Shown one piece after another: positions 5,580-14,515 of a stretch of 64,000 nt of DNA (its first letter is position 1; the number at the start of each line of letters is the position of its first letter). Below the pieces are notes generated by a model that saw only the letters and a program-made list of their open reading frames with translations, had not been told where the DNA came from and ran no database searches. The DNA is from Bacteroidaceae bacterium (lineage in GTDB: Bacteria; Bacteroidota; Bacteroidia; Bacteroidales; Bacteroidaceae), in NCBI GenBank assembly GCA_017548075.1, contig JAFYNL010000027.1, positions 1 through 64,000 of the forward strand. The letters are read 5' to 3'. The translations under genes and the position numbers were made by a program.

Positions 5580-6773
5580 ATGGAAGAGAAAATTGAGGGA
5601 ATTCAGTTTACTATCCCGACGGATAAAACGGAGCATCTGATAAAGGTGATTGGAGTTGGTGGTGGAGGCGGAAACGCCGTGAAGAGTATGTACGAGAAAG
5701 GGGTGAAGAACGTCACTTTCGCCGTCTGCAATACCGATAGTCAGGCTCTGAGCCGTTCTCCTATTCCCGTCAGAATCCAGCTTGGCGAGGAAGGTCTGGG
5801 CGTGGGCGGCAATCCCGAGAAAGGTCGCGAGAAAGCCGAGGAGAGCATGAAGGACATAGAACTCCTCTTCAACGACGAGACGAAGATGGTCTTCCTGACT
5901 GCAGGTCTGGGTGGAGGAACAGGAACGGGAGCCGCTCCCCTGATTGCCAAAGTGGCTCGTGAGAAAGGCATCCTGACCGTTGGCGTCGTCACCCTTCCTT
6001 TCCGCTTCGAGAAGAGGGCCAGAATGGAGAAAGCTCTGGCTGGAGTGGAGGAAATGAAGGAGAATGTGGATGCGCTCTTGGTGGTCAGCAACGAAAGACT
6101 CCTGGAGGTTTACAGCAACTCGATGCTCTCCATCGACGAGGCCTTCGGAAAGGCAAACGACATCCTCACCATCGCCACCAAAACCATCTCGGAAGTCATC
6201 ACAAAGGAAGGTATTGTGAACCGCGACTTCAAGGATGTGGAGACGGTGATGAAGGACAGTGGAAGAGCCATTGTAACTGTGGGCTACGGCAGCGGAGAGA
6301 AGCGCATCATCAAGGCTATGAAAGATGCTCTGAACTCGCCTCTCCTGAATACGAAGGAGATAGAGAAGGCTCAGCGTTTGCTCTATATCATCTATTCGTG
6401 CAACGAGAAGCCCGTGAGCATCACAGAACTGGGCGAGATAAACGACTTCATGGACACTCTGCCAGAGGATTTAGAGGTGCTCTGGGGACTTTATCCCGAC
6501 GATACGATAGGAGATCAGGTGAAGGTGGCTGTGGTGGCGACTGGCTTCGATAAGGCTCGGCAGCAAAAGGATTCGGAGAAAAGCGAGAACGTCAAAAAGC
6601 TTTGGGATATGTATTATCCTGAGCCCAAGCCCCTAGAACAAGAGGAAGCCGAACCGCTGGAAGACTCTCCAGAAGAAGAGGAAGAGGAGCCCCTGGTCGG
6701 ATGGAAAGAGAGAGGCCAGTCGTGGTTCAAAAGTTTTGTAGAATTTATGAAAAAGAGTTTGGAGGAGGAATAA
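5580..6773 (+). CDS. ftsZ: FtsZ homologue, probably a paralogue outside the dcw cluster
   Basis: A 397-residue tubulin-like GTPase. It has the N-terminal glycine loop GGGGGNA (27-33), the tubulin signature GGGTGTG (111-117), and the T7 catalytic loop with N214, D216 and D219, matching the residues needed for GTP hydrolysis. The C-terminus is unusual: a highly acidic stretch, then an amphipathic end (SWFKSFVEFMKKSLEEE) instead of the arginine-rich tail I expect in the main Bacteroidales FtsZ. It lies 11 bp after Ro60, away from ftsA, ftsQ or mur genes. That suggests a second FtsZ, though I cannot see the rest of the genome. The start at 5580 is preferred over an in-frame TTG at 5565 that overlaps the upstream stop. 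Confidence 0.85.
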   Translation: MEEKIEGIQFTIPTDKTEHLIKVIGVGGGGGNAVKSMYEKGVKNVTFAVCNTDSQALSRSPIPVRIQLGEEGLGVGGNPEKGREKAEESMKDIELLFNDETKMVFLTAGLGGGTGTGAAPLIAKVAREKGILTVGVVTLPFRFEKRARMEKALAGVEEMKENVDALLVVSNERLLEVYSNSMLSIDEAFGKANDILTIATKTISEVITKEGIVNRDFKDVETVMKDSGRAIVTVGYGSGEKRIIKAMKDALNSPLLNTKEIEKAQRLLYIIYSCNEKPVSITELGEINDFMDTLPEDLEVLWGLYPDDTIGDQVKVAVVATGFDKARQQKDSEKSENVKKLWDMYYPEPKPLEQEEAEPLEDSPEEEEEEPLVGWKERGQSWFKSFVEFMKKSLEEE

Positions 6774-6834
6774 AGATTATGGCAACATTAAATGAGTTCG
6801 CAGATTGATTCCGGACAATACGATTTCCAGACAG

Positions 6835-6865
6835 AGCCGCTCTGATTTTTCGGGGCGGCTTTTTG
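6835..6865 (+). terminator. Rho-independent terminator after the FtsZ homologue
   Basis: AGCCGC (6835-6840) pairs with GCGGCT (6855-6860), followed by a run of five T. It closes the Ro60-FtsZ unit about 60 bp after the stop codon. Confidence 0.8.
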
Positions 6866-6883
6866 TGTGTCATTTTGAAATGA

Positions 6884-6921
6884 AAAGCGTCCACGTTTAC
6901 ATGAGTAAGTGTGGACGCTTT
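6884..6921. terminator. Bidirectional hairpin between convergent genes
   Basis: An 11-bp perfect stem AAAGCGTCCAC/GTGGACGCTTT. It lies between the rightward FtsZ gene and the leftward efflux operon and can serve both, most clearly the efflux operon, which ends at 6944. Confidence 0.7.
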
Positions 6922-6943
6922 GTTGTGTTAAGAGTGACAGCTT

Positions 6944-8344
6944 TTACTGGGCTCCGCCGCCGAGGGCTTGGTAGAGGTCGATGGTGGCTCGGATGGCGTC
7001 CATGCGGTTCGCTATCTGGCTCATCTGGGCGGAAAGCAGGGAGTTCTGGGCGGTGATGACGTTCAGATAGTTTGTGCCGGTGTTGGCATAGAGCTTTTCT
7101 GTGGCGTCGAGTGCCTTGCCGAGCGACTCCACTTGCTTGTCGATGAGTCCTTGCATTTTGCGAGCGTTATAGATGTCGTCCATTGCAAGGTTCACTTCAT
7201 TGCCTGCCTTGATGATGGCTTGCTGGAAGTCGTTGGTGGCTATCTCCAGTTCTGCCTGCGAAATCTTGTACTGGGCACGGATTCGGCCATTGTCGAAGAG
7301 CGGCTGGGCAAGGGTTGCGACGGCTTGTCCGATAAGTACGCCCGGATTGACGATGGCTCCGATGTTGTTGGTGAACTGTCCGGAGGCGGAGATGTTGAGG
7401 TTGGGGAAGAAGCTGCTGTATGCGAGGTTCTTGTCGTAGAAAGCGGCTGCGAGCTTGTATTCTGCATCGCGCACATCGGGCCTGCGGTCGAGAATGGTGA
7501 TGGGCATGCCTGTAGAGCAGACTGCGGGTGCCTGGAATGTTGCGAGTGAGCCTCTCCGGATTTCGCCTTGAGTCTCGCCAAGCAGTGTGGCAAGGGCGTT
7601 CTCAATGGCATGGATGCTGTTCTTGATGGAGATGACGGAGGTCTGGATGCTGTAGTGGGTGGCTTCGATGCTTGCCACTGCAGCCAGATTGCTCTGTCCG
7701 GCTTCCATGAGTCTGTTCTGCATCTCGAGATACTTGCCCCAGTTCTGTTCCGTCTGCTCTGTGAGGACGAGTTGTTCGTCGAGCATGGCAAGGTTGTAGT
7801 ACATGGAAGCGATGCTTGCAACGAGTTGAGCCTGAATGGCTTGCTTGGCATTGCGAAGCTGGTCGCGCGTCACTTCAGCCTTCTTCTTGTTGTTGCGCAG
7901 AGAACCGATGCTGCCCACCTGCCAGCTTGCAGAGACAGGCAGGGAATAGGTCTTGGCGGCAGCGTATTCGTTGCGATCCCAAGGGTCCCAAGTCTTGCTG
8001 ACAGTTCCGCTTGGCTTGAAGTAGAAACTGGGAATGTAGGCGAGTTTGGCGCACTTCAGGGCATAGTCGGCTTCCTTGATGCGGAGGTCGGCGTTCTTCA
8101 TGTCGGTGTTCTGCTGCAGGCCACGCTCGATGAGGTTTTGCAGCAATGGGTCGGTGAAGATGTCGCGCCAACTGAGGTCGCCCAAAGAGTTGTCGCCGGC
8201 TGTCTGCATATCACCGTAGATGCCGTCGGTAATGATGTCGGAAGGACGCTCGTAGTTCTTGTAAAGTTGGCAGGAACTGAAGAGCAAGGCAAAAACTGCC
8301 AGTTTAAATATAAGTCTTATAGGTCTCATAAGTCTATAGGTCAT
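6944..8344 (-). CDS. RND efflux outer-membrane factor (OprM/NodT-type lipoprotein)
   Basis: A 466-residue protein with a lipoprotein signal ending LLFSSC. It has the duplicated outer-membrane-efflux pattern: long coiled-coil helices and paired beta strands, with the family motif ILDRRPDVRDAEYKL in the middle and GGGAQ at the end. It forms the trimeric exit duct of a tripartite drug pump. It starts 2 bp after the RND permease gene, so it is the last gene of an MFP-RND-OMF operon. Confidence 0.9.
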   Translation of the reverse strand: MTYRLMRPIRLIFKLAVFALLFSSCQLYKNYERPSDIITDGIYGDMQTAGDNSLGDLSWRDIFTDPLLQNLIERGLQQNTDMKNADLRIKEADYALKCAKLAYIPSFYFKPSGTVSKTWDPWDRNEYAAAKTYSLPVSASWQVGSIGSLRNNKKKAEVTRDQLRNAKQAIQAQLVASIASMYYNLAMLDEQLVLTEQTEQNWGKYLEMQNRLMEAGQSNLAAVASIEATHYSIQTSVISIKNSIHAIENALATLLGETQGEIRRGSLATFQAPAVCSTGMPITILDRRPDVRDAEYKLAAAFYDKNLAYSSFFPNLNISASGQFTNNIGAIVNPGVLIGQAVATLAQPLFDNGRIRAQYKISQAELEIATNDFQQAIIKAGNEVNLAMDDIYNARKMQGLIDKQVESLGKALDATEKLYANTGTNYLNVITAQNSLLSAQMSQIANRMDAIRATIDLYQALGGGAQ

Positions 8345-8346
8345 AT

Positions 8347-11300
8347 TTAAATTTCATTTTTCATTTCCTTCTCTCTCTGCGAACGCTCTCTTTCCTTGAG
8401 GAACTGCTGGTCGGCTTCTTCGTGCATGACCGGACGAATGCGCTCCTGTATGTACTCGAAGATGATAAAGAAGAGAGGCACGGTGAAGAGGATGGCAAGT
8501 GTACCAACCGTCATACCGCCTATCACACCAATACCGATGGTTCGGTTGCCGTTGGCTCCCGCTCCAGTTGCGAAGACGAGAGGAATCATACCGAAAATCA
8601 TGGTCAATACGGTCATCAGAATTGGACGCAAACGTGCTTCGGCAGCGGCAAAGGCGGCTTCCACGATGCCCATTCCCTTGCGGCGACGCTCGAGGGCGAA
8701 TTCCGTAATCAGGATGGCCGTCTTGGCAAGCAAACCAATCAGCATGATGACACCTGTTTGCAGGTAGATGTTGTTCTCAATCTGTCCCATGAAAAGCATA
8801 CGGCCAATCGGAGCTGCCTGCCCGTTCATGGTTATCGTCCAGTTGAAACCTGTATTCCAAAGCCAAGCGAATCCGTAGGTTCCCATCAAGCCTGCGGGAA
8901 CGGAAAGGATGACTGCAAATGGAACGAGGAAGCTCTCATACAAGCAACTCAAAATCAGGAAGATGAGTATCACGCAAATAGCATAGGTGAGGTAGGTGTC
9001 GTAGCTGCCGATGGTCTGTGCTTCCTCTCGAGCCATTCCGCCGAATTCGTAGCTGTAACCCTCTGGGAACACCTCTTTGTGCACTTGCTCGATGACCTTC
9101 ATTACCTCGGTATTGCTGACGCCAGTGTTGGCTGCAACGTTCACGGAAATGGAGCTGAAGAGGTTGAAGCGGTTATCGATTTCAGGACCGAGAACGGGCT
9201 TCAGTTTCACGAACTGACTCAAAGGAGCCATCTGGCCATTGTTGCGGACGAACATATTGCTCAGGTCGCTTTCTGTGGTTCTGCTCTGCGGATTGCTCTG
9301 CAGCATGACACGATAGACCTTCGAGAACTGGTTCATGTTGCTGACGTAAGAGCCGCCGCAATAGCTTGCCAAAGCACTCAAGACGGTAGTTGGCGACAGG
9401 CCTGCTCGCTTGCATTGAGCAGCATCCACCTCCACCTCGAACTGCGGGAAGTTGCGTTCGTAGGTTGTAATGCATCGGCCAACTTCGGGATGTTCGCCCA
9501 GTTTGGCAATGAACTTCTTGGCGTAGTCGAAGAACAGGGCTTTGTCGGCTGTACCTGTCTTGTCCTGCAACTGCAATTCGATGGAGCCCATACCATAACC
9601 GGGAATCATGCCAGGCTCGAACACAAAGCACTGTGCCTCTGGAATCTCTTTCAGCAGTCGGGCATTCAGTTTTGCATTTGCCACCATCGTGCTCGAACTC
9701 ATCATGTTATCGAGCGGATGATAGTTCATGATAGCCAAGATGGACAAGGCTCCAATCACTACGAAAGCCAATCCCTTCTTGAGCACATTCTTTCTCTTGA
9801 TAATGCCTGCGACAAATACAATCAGCGAGATGACGAAGGCCAAAAGCGCAAGTGTGGCAAGTCCGAAACCTATTCCATATTGGCGTTCGCTCCAAGGTTT
9901 CATTCGGATGACGGACATACCATAAGAGGTTCCCTGACCAGACATGAAGCCATAGCCTGCAACCTTCGTGTAATCCTTCACTTCGGGCACTTCCTCAATA
10001 ATCTTCTGTGCTTTGTTCAGGACATCGTAGGTCGATGCCACATTACTGCCAGGAACGGCACTCACATTCATCATGCAGACACCTTGGTCTTCGCTTGGAA
10101 CAAGTCCGCCAGGCAAGTGACTTCCGAAGAAAAGCACGCCCACAATGGCAACCGCCAAGGCACCAAAGCAGACATAGAACCTTACTTTTCTGGAAACCAT
10201 TCTGCGAAGGACATTGGCATATTTCTCCATCAAGGCAGAATAAGTGGCTTCGTAGGCAAGGCGAGTGCGGTAGTTGATGTTTCCGAAGAAACCTTTGCGC
10301 CTCTCCTCGCTTGCAGGTCGCATCATCATGGCACAAAGAGCAGGGCAGAGCACAAGAGCACTCACGCAAGAAAGACCTACTGCAGTTGCCAAAGTCATAC
10401 CGAATTGGGTGTAGAAGATGCCGGCAGTTCCGCCAGTAAAGCTGACAGGAATGAACACAGCCATGAAGACAAAGGTACAGGAAATAACGGCCATCGTTAC
10501 ATCGCTCATCGCATCCTTTGTTGCTTCATAACTGCTTGTATATCCGGCATCGAACTTAGCCTGAACGGCTTCCACCACCACAATGGCATCGTCGACGACA
10601 GTACCGATGGCAAGCACTAAGGCAAAGAGCGTCAGCAAGTTAAGCGTAAATCCTGCTAAAGCAAGGCAGGCAAATGTTCCCACCAAAGAAACGATGATGG
10701 AGATGGAAGGAATAAGGGTTGCTCGGAAGTCTTGCAGGAAGAAGTAAACCACAAGTACCACCAAGATGATGGCAATGAAGAGCGTTTCTTCCACATTCGA
10801 GATGGATGCCAAGAGGAAGTCGTTGCTCGACATCATCTTGACGAACTTCATACCCTTCGGCAAATCCTTGCTCAACTCCTCAAGTTTCTGGCTAACGCGG
10901 TCGTTTGTTGCCTTTGCATTGGCTCCAGCCAGCTGGAAGCAGAGGAAAGTGACACCTGGATGTCCGTTGGCTTCGCCGTGGAAGGAGTAACTGACTGCAC
11001 CCAGTTCCACATCGGCAATATCCTTGAGTCGAAGAAGCGTTCCGTCTTGGTTTGCGCGAATCACAATGTCCTCGAACTCGGAGATTTCCTTCAGACGACC
11101 TTTGTACTTCAAGGTGTATTGATAGTAGTTGTCGATGCCGTCGCCATGAGTTCCATTGACTGGCTTCTCGCCCAACTGACCTGCAGGCGACTCCAAGTTC
11201 TGTTCAGCCAAAGCATTCGAGATATCGCTTGGAATGACGTCGTATTGCGCCATCAATTCTGGCTTCATCCATATTCTCAGGGAGTATGTGCCGCCAAGCA

Positions 11301-11832
11301 AAGTGACATCGCCCACACCTTCAACGCGCTTAATCTGAGGGATGACGTTAATGTCCAGATAGTTTGAGATAAAGTCCTCGTCGAATGTTCCGTCCTCGCT
11401 GCAAAGTGCATTAATCTGCAGGAAGGAAGTCTGGCGTTTGATTGTCTGCACGCCAACTCTCGTTACATCGGAAGGCAGTAAGCCTTGAGCCCTCGATACG
11501 CGGTTCTGCACATTCACGGCAGCCATATCTGGGTCGGTGCCCTGTTTGAAGACGACATTGATGGTTGCAGAACCCGCATTGGTGGCAGTACTGCTCATAT
11601 AGAGCATGTTCTCCACACCATTGATGGCCTCTTCGAGAGGCTGAATAACAGCTTTCATCACAGCGTCTGCACTTGCGCCAGTGTAGGTGGTATAGACACT
11701 TACCGTTGGCGGGGCAATATCCGGGTACTGCTCCAAAGGCAGAGAGGTGAATGAAATTAAGCCAACCAAAAGAATCATAATGGCAATCGAAATCGCCATT
11801 ACCGGTCGCTTAATGAATATATTTCCTTTCAT
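8347..11832 (-). CDS. RND efflux permease (AcrB/HAE1 family) with an extra membrane insert
   Basis: A 1161-residue inner-membrane proton-driven drug exporter. N-terminal FIKRPVMAISIAIM, the paired aspartates in VVDDAIVVV (D414, D415) of the proton relay, and the C-terminal FERRRKG/ARLRPILMT segment identify the HAE1 family. Canonical members are about 1040 residues. The extra length includes a ~60-residue hydrophobic stretch at about 651-712, in the second periplasmic half directly after IRMKPWSER, which reads as two membrane-spanning segments joined by a basic turn (KRKNVLKK). It is the middle gene of the efflux operon. Substrate is unknown. Confidence 0.9.
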   Translation of the reverse strand: MKGNIFIKRPVMAISIAIMILLVGLISFTSLPLEQYPDIAPPTVSVYTTYTGASADAVMKAVIQPLEEAINGVENMLYMSSTATNAGSATINVVFKQGTDPDMAAVNVQNRVSRAQGLLPSDVTRVGVQTIKRQTSFLQINALCSEDGTFDEDFISNYLDINVIPQIKRVEGVGDVTLLGGTYSLRIWMKPELMAQYDVIPSDISNALAEQNLESPAGQLGEKPVNGTHGDGIDNYYQYTLKYKGRLKEISEFEDIVIRANQDGTLLRLKDIADVELGAVSYSFHGEANGHPGVTFLCFQLAGANAKATNDRVSQKLEELSKDLPKGMKFVKMMSSNDFLLASISNVEETLFIAIILVVLVVYFFLQDFRATLIPSISIIVSLVGTFACLALAGFTLNLLTLFALVLAIGTVVDDAIVVVEAVQAKFDAGYTSSYEATKDAMSDVTMAVISCTFVFMAVFIPVSFTGGTAGIFYTQFGMTLATAVGLSCVSALVLCPALCAMMMRPASEERRKGFFGNINYRTRLAYEATYSALMEKYANVLRRMVSRKVRFYVCFGALAVAIVGVLFFGSHLPGGLVPSEDQGVCMMNVSAVPGSNVASTYDVLNKAQKIIEEVPEVKDYTKVAGYGFMSGQGTSYGMSVIRMKPWSERQYGIGFGLATLALLAFVISLIVFVAGIIKRKNVLKKGLAFVVIGALSILAIMNYHPLDNMMSSSTMVANAKLNARLLKEIPEAQCFVFEPGMIPGYGMGSIELQLQDKTGTADKALFFDYAKKFIAKLGEHPEVGRCITTYERNFPQFEVEVDAAQCKRAGLSPTTVLSALASYCGGSYVSNMNQFSKVYRVMLQSNPQSRTTESDLSNMFVRNNGQMAPLSQFVKLKPVLGPEIDNRFNLFSSISVNVAANTGVSNTEVMKVIEQVHKEVFPEGYSYEFGGMAREEAQTIGSYDTYLTYAICVILIFLILSCLYESFLVPFAVILSVPAGLMGTYGFAWLWNTGFNWTITMNGQAAPIGRMLFMGQIENNIYLQTGVIMLIGLLAKTAILITEFALERRRKGMGIVEAAFAAAEARLRPILMTVLTMIFGMIPLVFATGAGANGNRTIGIGVIGGMTVGTLAILFTVPLFFIIFEYIQERIRPVMHEEADQQFLKERERSQREKEMKNEI

Positions 11833-11911
11833 GTTTGATATTTAGAAATGTAGAAATGAAGAGAATAAGAAAAGGAACGAGCCTCTCTTTTCTCTTATTT
11901 TCTTATTTTCA

Positions 11912-13042
11912 TTATTTCTTATTTTCCTCCTTATTAGGCTTTATGTCTTGGCCGTCTCTCAACATACCTGCACCTTCGGCCACAATGATGTCACCCACTT
12001 GCAAGCCTTCTTTTATCACATATTCCTTACCATTGGAAGTGGGTTCTGTGGTGACAAGCTTTTCGTGTGCAATGTTGTCTTTGTCAACGAGATAGACCTT
12101 GAACTTATCCTGAATCTGTACCGTAGCAGTAGCAGGAATGACAATCTTGTCCTTATAAACTGTGGGAATGACGACACTACCGGTACTTCCGCTATGCAGC
12201 AGTTTTTCGGGGTTTTCGAAGACGGCACGAACCTGAACTGTTCCAGTGCTGCGGTCAACCACTCCACTCACACTTTCCACTTTGCCCTTGTAGGGATATT
12301 CGCTGCCATCCACAAGAAGCAGTTTGACATCGGGCATTGCGCCGATAGCCGCTTCTGCACTACCGCTCTCTCTCGTCATTGCCAGCAACTGAGCTTCGCT
12401 GATTGAGAAATAGACATACATCTGATTGTTGTCGCTGACAGTAGTAAGAGGCTGAGCCATTGCGCTGCTCACCAAAGCACCTTGACGATAAGGAAGTGTG
12501 CCCACAACACCATTTGCAGGACTCTTCACAACTGTGTAACTGAGGCTGTTTCGAGCATTAACTACTTGCGCATTCGACTGGGCAACTTGAGCCTTAGCAC
12601 TAAGCAGAGCATTTTGTGCCGTTTGAAGTTCAACGTCGCTAATGATTCCGTCGTCGAAGAGTTTCTTCTTGCTGTCGTAAGTCAGCTGGGCAGTTGCGAG
12701 GCTTGCATTAGCTGCTTGCTGAGAAGCCAAAGCCGTATTCAAAGCAGCCTGATAGGGAACCTGGTCGATGATGAAGAGCGTCTGGCCTTTTCCAACCTTC
12801 TGGCCTTCAACGACGCACAACCTTTGCAGAGTTCCGCTCACTTGCGGATAAACCTCGATATCCTGACGACCACGAATGGTTGCGCTGTACTTTGTGGTCA
12901 TCGTTACGTCTTGGGTGGAGACCGTCATGGTCTCGAAGTTAGCTGATGGCATTTGTTGTTGCTGTGTCTTACCGCCGCAAGAACTCAGGGCGACCATCAA
13001 AATCGTTGACAGAGTTACGAAAAGAGATGATTTGATTTTCAT
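11912..13042 (-). CDS. RND efflux periplasmic adaptor (AcrA-type membrane fusion protein)
   Basis: A 376-residue lipoprotein with signal MKIKSSLFVTLSTILMVALS and lipobox cysteine in SSCGG. The order is a lipoyl half (EVYPQVSGTLQRLCVVEGQKV), an alpha-helical hairpin rich in Ala/Gln, then beta-barrel and membrane-proximal domains. It links the permease to the outer-membrane factor. An upstream in-frame ATG adds ten residues before the signal; I prefer 13042 because it places MKIK directly before the hydrophobic core. A 79-bp gap, rich in TTATTTTC-like repeats, precedes the permease gene. Confidence 0.9.
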   Translation of the reverse strand: MKIKSSLFVTLSTILMVALSSCGGKTQQQQMPSANFETMTVSTQDVTMTTKYSATIRGRQDIEVYPQVSGTLQRLCVVEGQKVGKGQTLFIIDQVPYQAALNTALASQQAANASLATAQLTYDSKKKLFDDGIISDVELQTAQNALLSAKAQVAQSNAQVVNARNSLSYTVVKSPANGVVGTLPYRQGALVSSAMAQPLTTVSDNNQMYVYFSISEAQLLAMTRESGSAEAAIGAMPDVKLLLVDGSEYPYKGKVESVSGVVDRSTGTVQVRAVFENPEKLLHSGSTGSVVIPTVYKDKIVIPATATVQIQDKFKVYLVDKDNIAHEKLVTTEPTSNGKEYVIKEGLQVGDIIVAEGAGMLRDGQDIKPNKEENKK

Positions 13043-13360
13043 AAGATATGTAGTCATTATTATATAATCCATTATAATTCGAGCGCAAAATTACAAAAAA
13101 ATACTGAAACTTTACGACACAGCTTGACCTAAATGGCACACAGAATTGTTCTATATCTCCGATTCTGTGAAATTTTTAAGGTTTTTTAATATCGCTTCCT
13201 CCTTCGTTCTTCTAAAATACAAAAGATGAAAGATTCTGCTGCCATATATGTGAAAATGCACATATTTGAAGAATTTTTCTGCAAAAATGTAAGCAGGAAA
13301 GAGATTTTTTTGTAATTTCGCCGAAGTTTCTCGTTTATTAACAAAAATAGTTACACACAA
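13043..13360. other. Divergent intergenic region between efflux operon and porin
   Basis: On the minus strand TAATTTTG (13086-13093 reversed) is a plausible -7 element for the efflux operon, with no clear TTTG partner. On the plus strand TAATTTCG (13313-13320) is a weak -7 candidate for the porin. No repressor gene (TetR or MarR type) or palindromic operator is visible. Confidence 0.35.
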
Positions 13361-14512
13361 ATGAAAAAACAAGCATTTTTCGTAAAGGCTACGCTGGCTG
13401 TGGCTTTGGCCATCTTCAGCAGCACAGCCGCAATGGGACAACAGGATTCCACTGCCATTCAAAATGGTTCGTCTGAAAAGAAGTCAACCGCACTCTATCA
13501 GAAAATCATCGGAGAGAATGCTCCCGATTGGCTTAAAGACGTTTCAAGTCGTATTAAACTTCATGGTTACGCTCAAGGCGGCTACACCTACTCTCACAAA
13601 GGAGGTGCCAACACAAACACCTTCGATTTAAAACGCGTTCTTTTTTGGGCAGAAGCCCGCATTACCGACCGTTGGTCATTTCTTTTCATGCACGACTTCT
13701 CGAGTGTCGTACAGGAATTCTACACAGACTATCGCATTACAAAGAATAAGGCTTTGACCGTCCGATTAGGACAATTCAAGAATGGTCTGTCTCTCGAGAA
13801 TCCCCTTTCCCCAACAGCAATGGAAGCCATCGACGTTTATAGCGAGGCTGTCACTTTCCTTACCGGTTGTGGTAGTGATCCGCTTTTTGGCGTTCAGTAT
13901 GGTCGTGACTTAGGTCTTTCGCTTTTTGGCGAGACGAACAATGCCAAGTTCCGTTATGAGTTGGATGTTATGAACGGACAGGGAATTAACAAAAAAGACG
14001 GCAATAATTTCAAGGATATCATTACCCGACTCGAATATCGGCCTGCAAAGGGTTTGAACCTCGTTGCTACAGGGCAGTTCGGTCGTGGTCATGCTATTGC
14101 TTACTCTCTATACAATCCCAAACTTTTTAATCTCGAGACGGGCAAAGGTCTCGACTACAAGCGTCATCGTTGCACAATAGGTGCCGACTACAAATCGAAG
14201 GCTTTCAATGTTCATGGCGAATATCTGAATGGCTGGGATGGCGATGCCCACAGTTGTGGTGCTTATGTTACTGGAGCCGTTCCTTTGGGTACGCCCAAAG
14301 TGGAGTTTGTAGGCTCTTACGATTTCTTCAATTTCAATACCGACCTTGGCATGGATCAGCACAAAGCCATTGCGGGCTTCCAGTACTGGTTCTTCAAGAA
14401 ATGCCGTGTGCAGTTGCAGTATGTTTATAAGAATGCATACGTTGCCGGAGGTCAGTTTGTGCATGGTGCCAATCATGCAATCATGGGTCAAATGCAAATT
14501 CGTTTCAATTAA
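13361..14512 (+). CDS. Outer-membrane porin (OprO/OprP-like family)
   Basis: A 383-residue protein with a signal peptide ending TAAMGQQ and a beta-barrel pattern of alternating aromatic strands. SRIKLHGYAQGGYTY and FDLKRVLFWAEARITDRW near the start, and YVYKNAYVAGG near the end, are typical of phosphate-selective or general porins of Bacteroidetes. The end lies 3 bp before the symporter gene, so the two are probably cotranscribed: one carries a solute across the outer membrane, the other across the inner. The substrate cannot be read from sequence; the downstream aryl-CoA ligases hint at an aromatic acid. Confidence 0.75.
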   Translation: MKKQAFFVKATLAVALAIFSSTAAMGQQDSTAIQNGSSEKKSTALYQKIIGENAPDWLKDVSSRIKLHGYAQGGYTYSHKGGANTNTFDLKRVLFWAEARITDRWSFLFMHDFSSVVQEFYTDYRITKNKALTVRLGQFKNGLSLENPLSPTAMEAIDVYSEAVTFLTGCGSDPLFGVQYGRDLGLSLFGETNNAKFRYELDVMNGQGINKKDGNNFKDIITRLEYRPAKGLNLVATGQFGRGHAIAYSLYNPKLFNLETGKGLDYKRHRCTIGADYKSKAFNVHGEYLNGWDGDAHSCGAYVTGAVPLGTPKVEFVGSYDFFNFNTDLGMDQHKAIAGFQYWFFKKCRVQLQYVYKNAYVAGGQFVHGANHAIMGQMQIRFN

Positions 14513-14515
14513 GAT

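Noticed and set aside
6779-6808. Nine-codon open frame (MATLNEFAD) after the FtsZ gene
   Set aside because: Too short, with no conservation or ribosome site that I can support; it lies between the stop codon and the terminator.
8422-10620. Long open frame (732 codons) on the plus strand
   Set aside because: It lies antisense within the RND permease gene, whose motifs are unmistakable; the peptide is rich in His and Cys with no recognisable domain.
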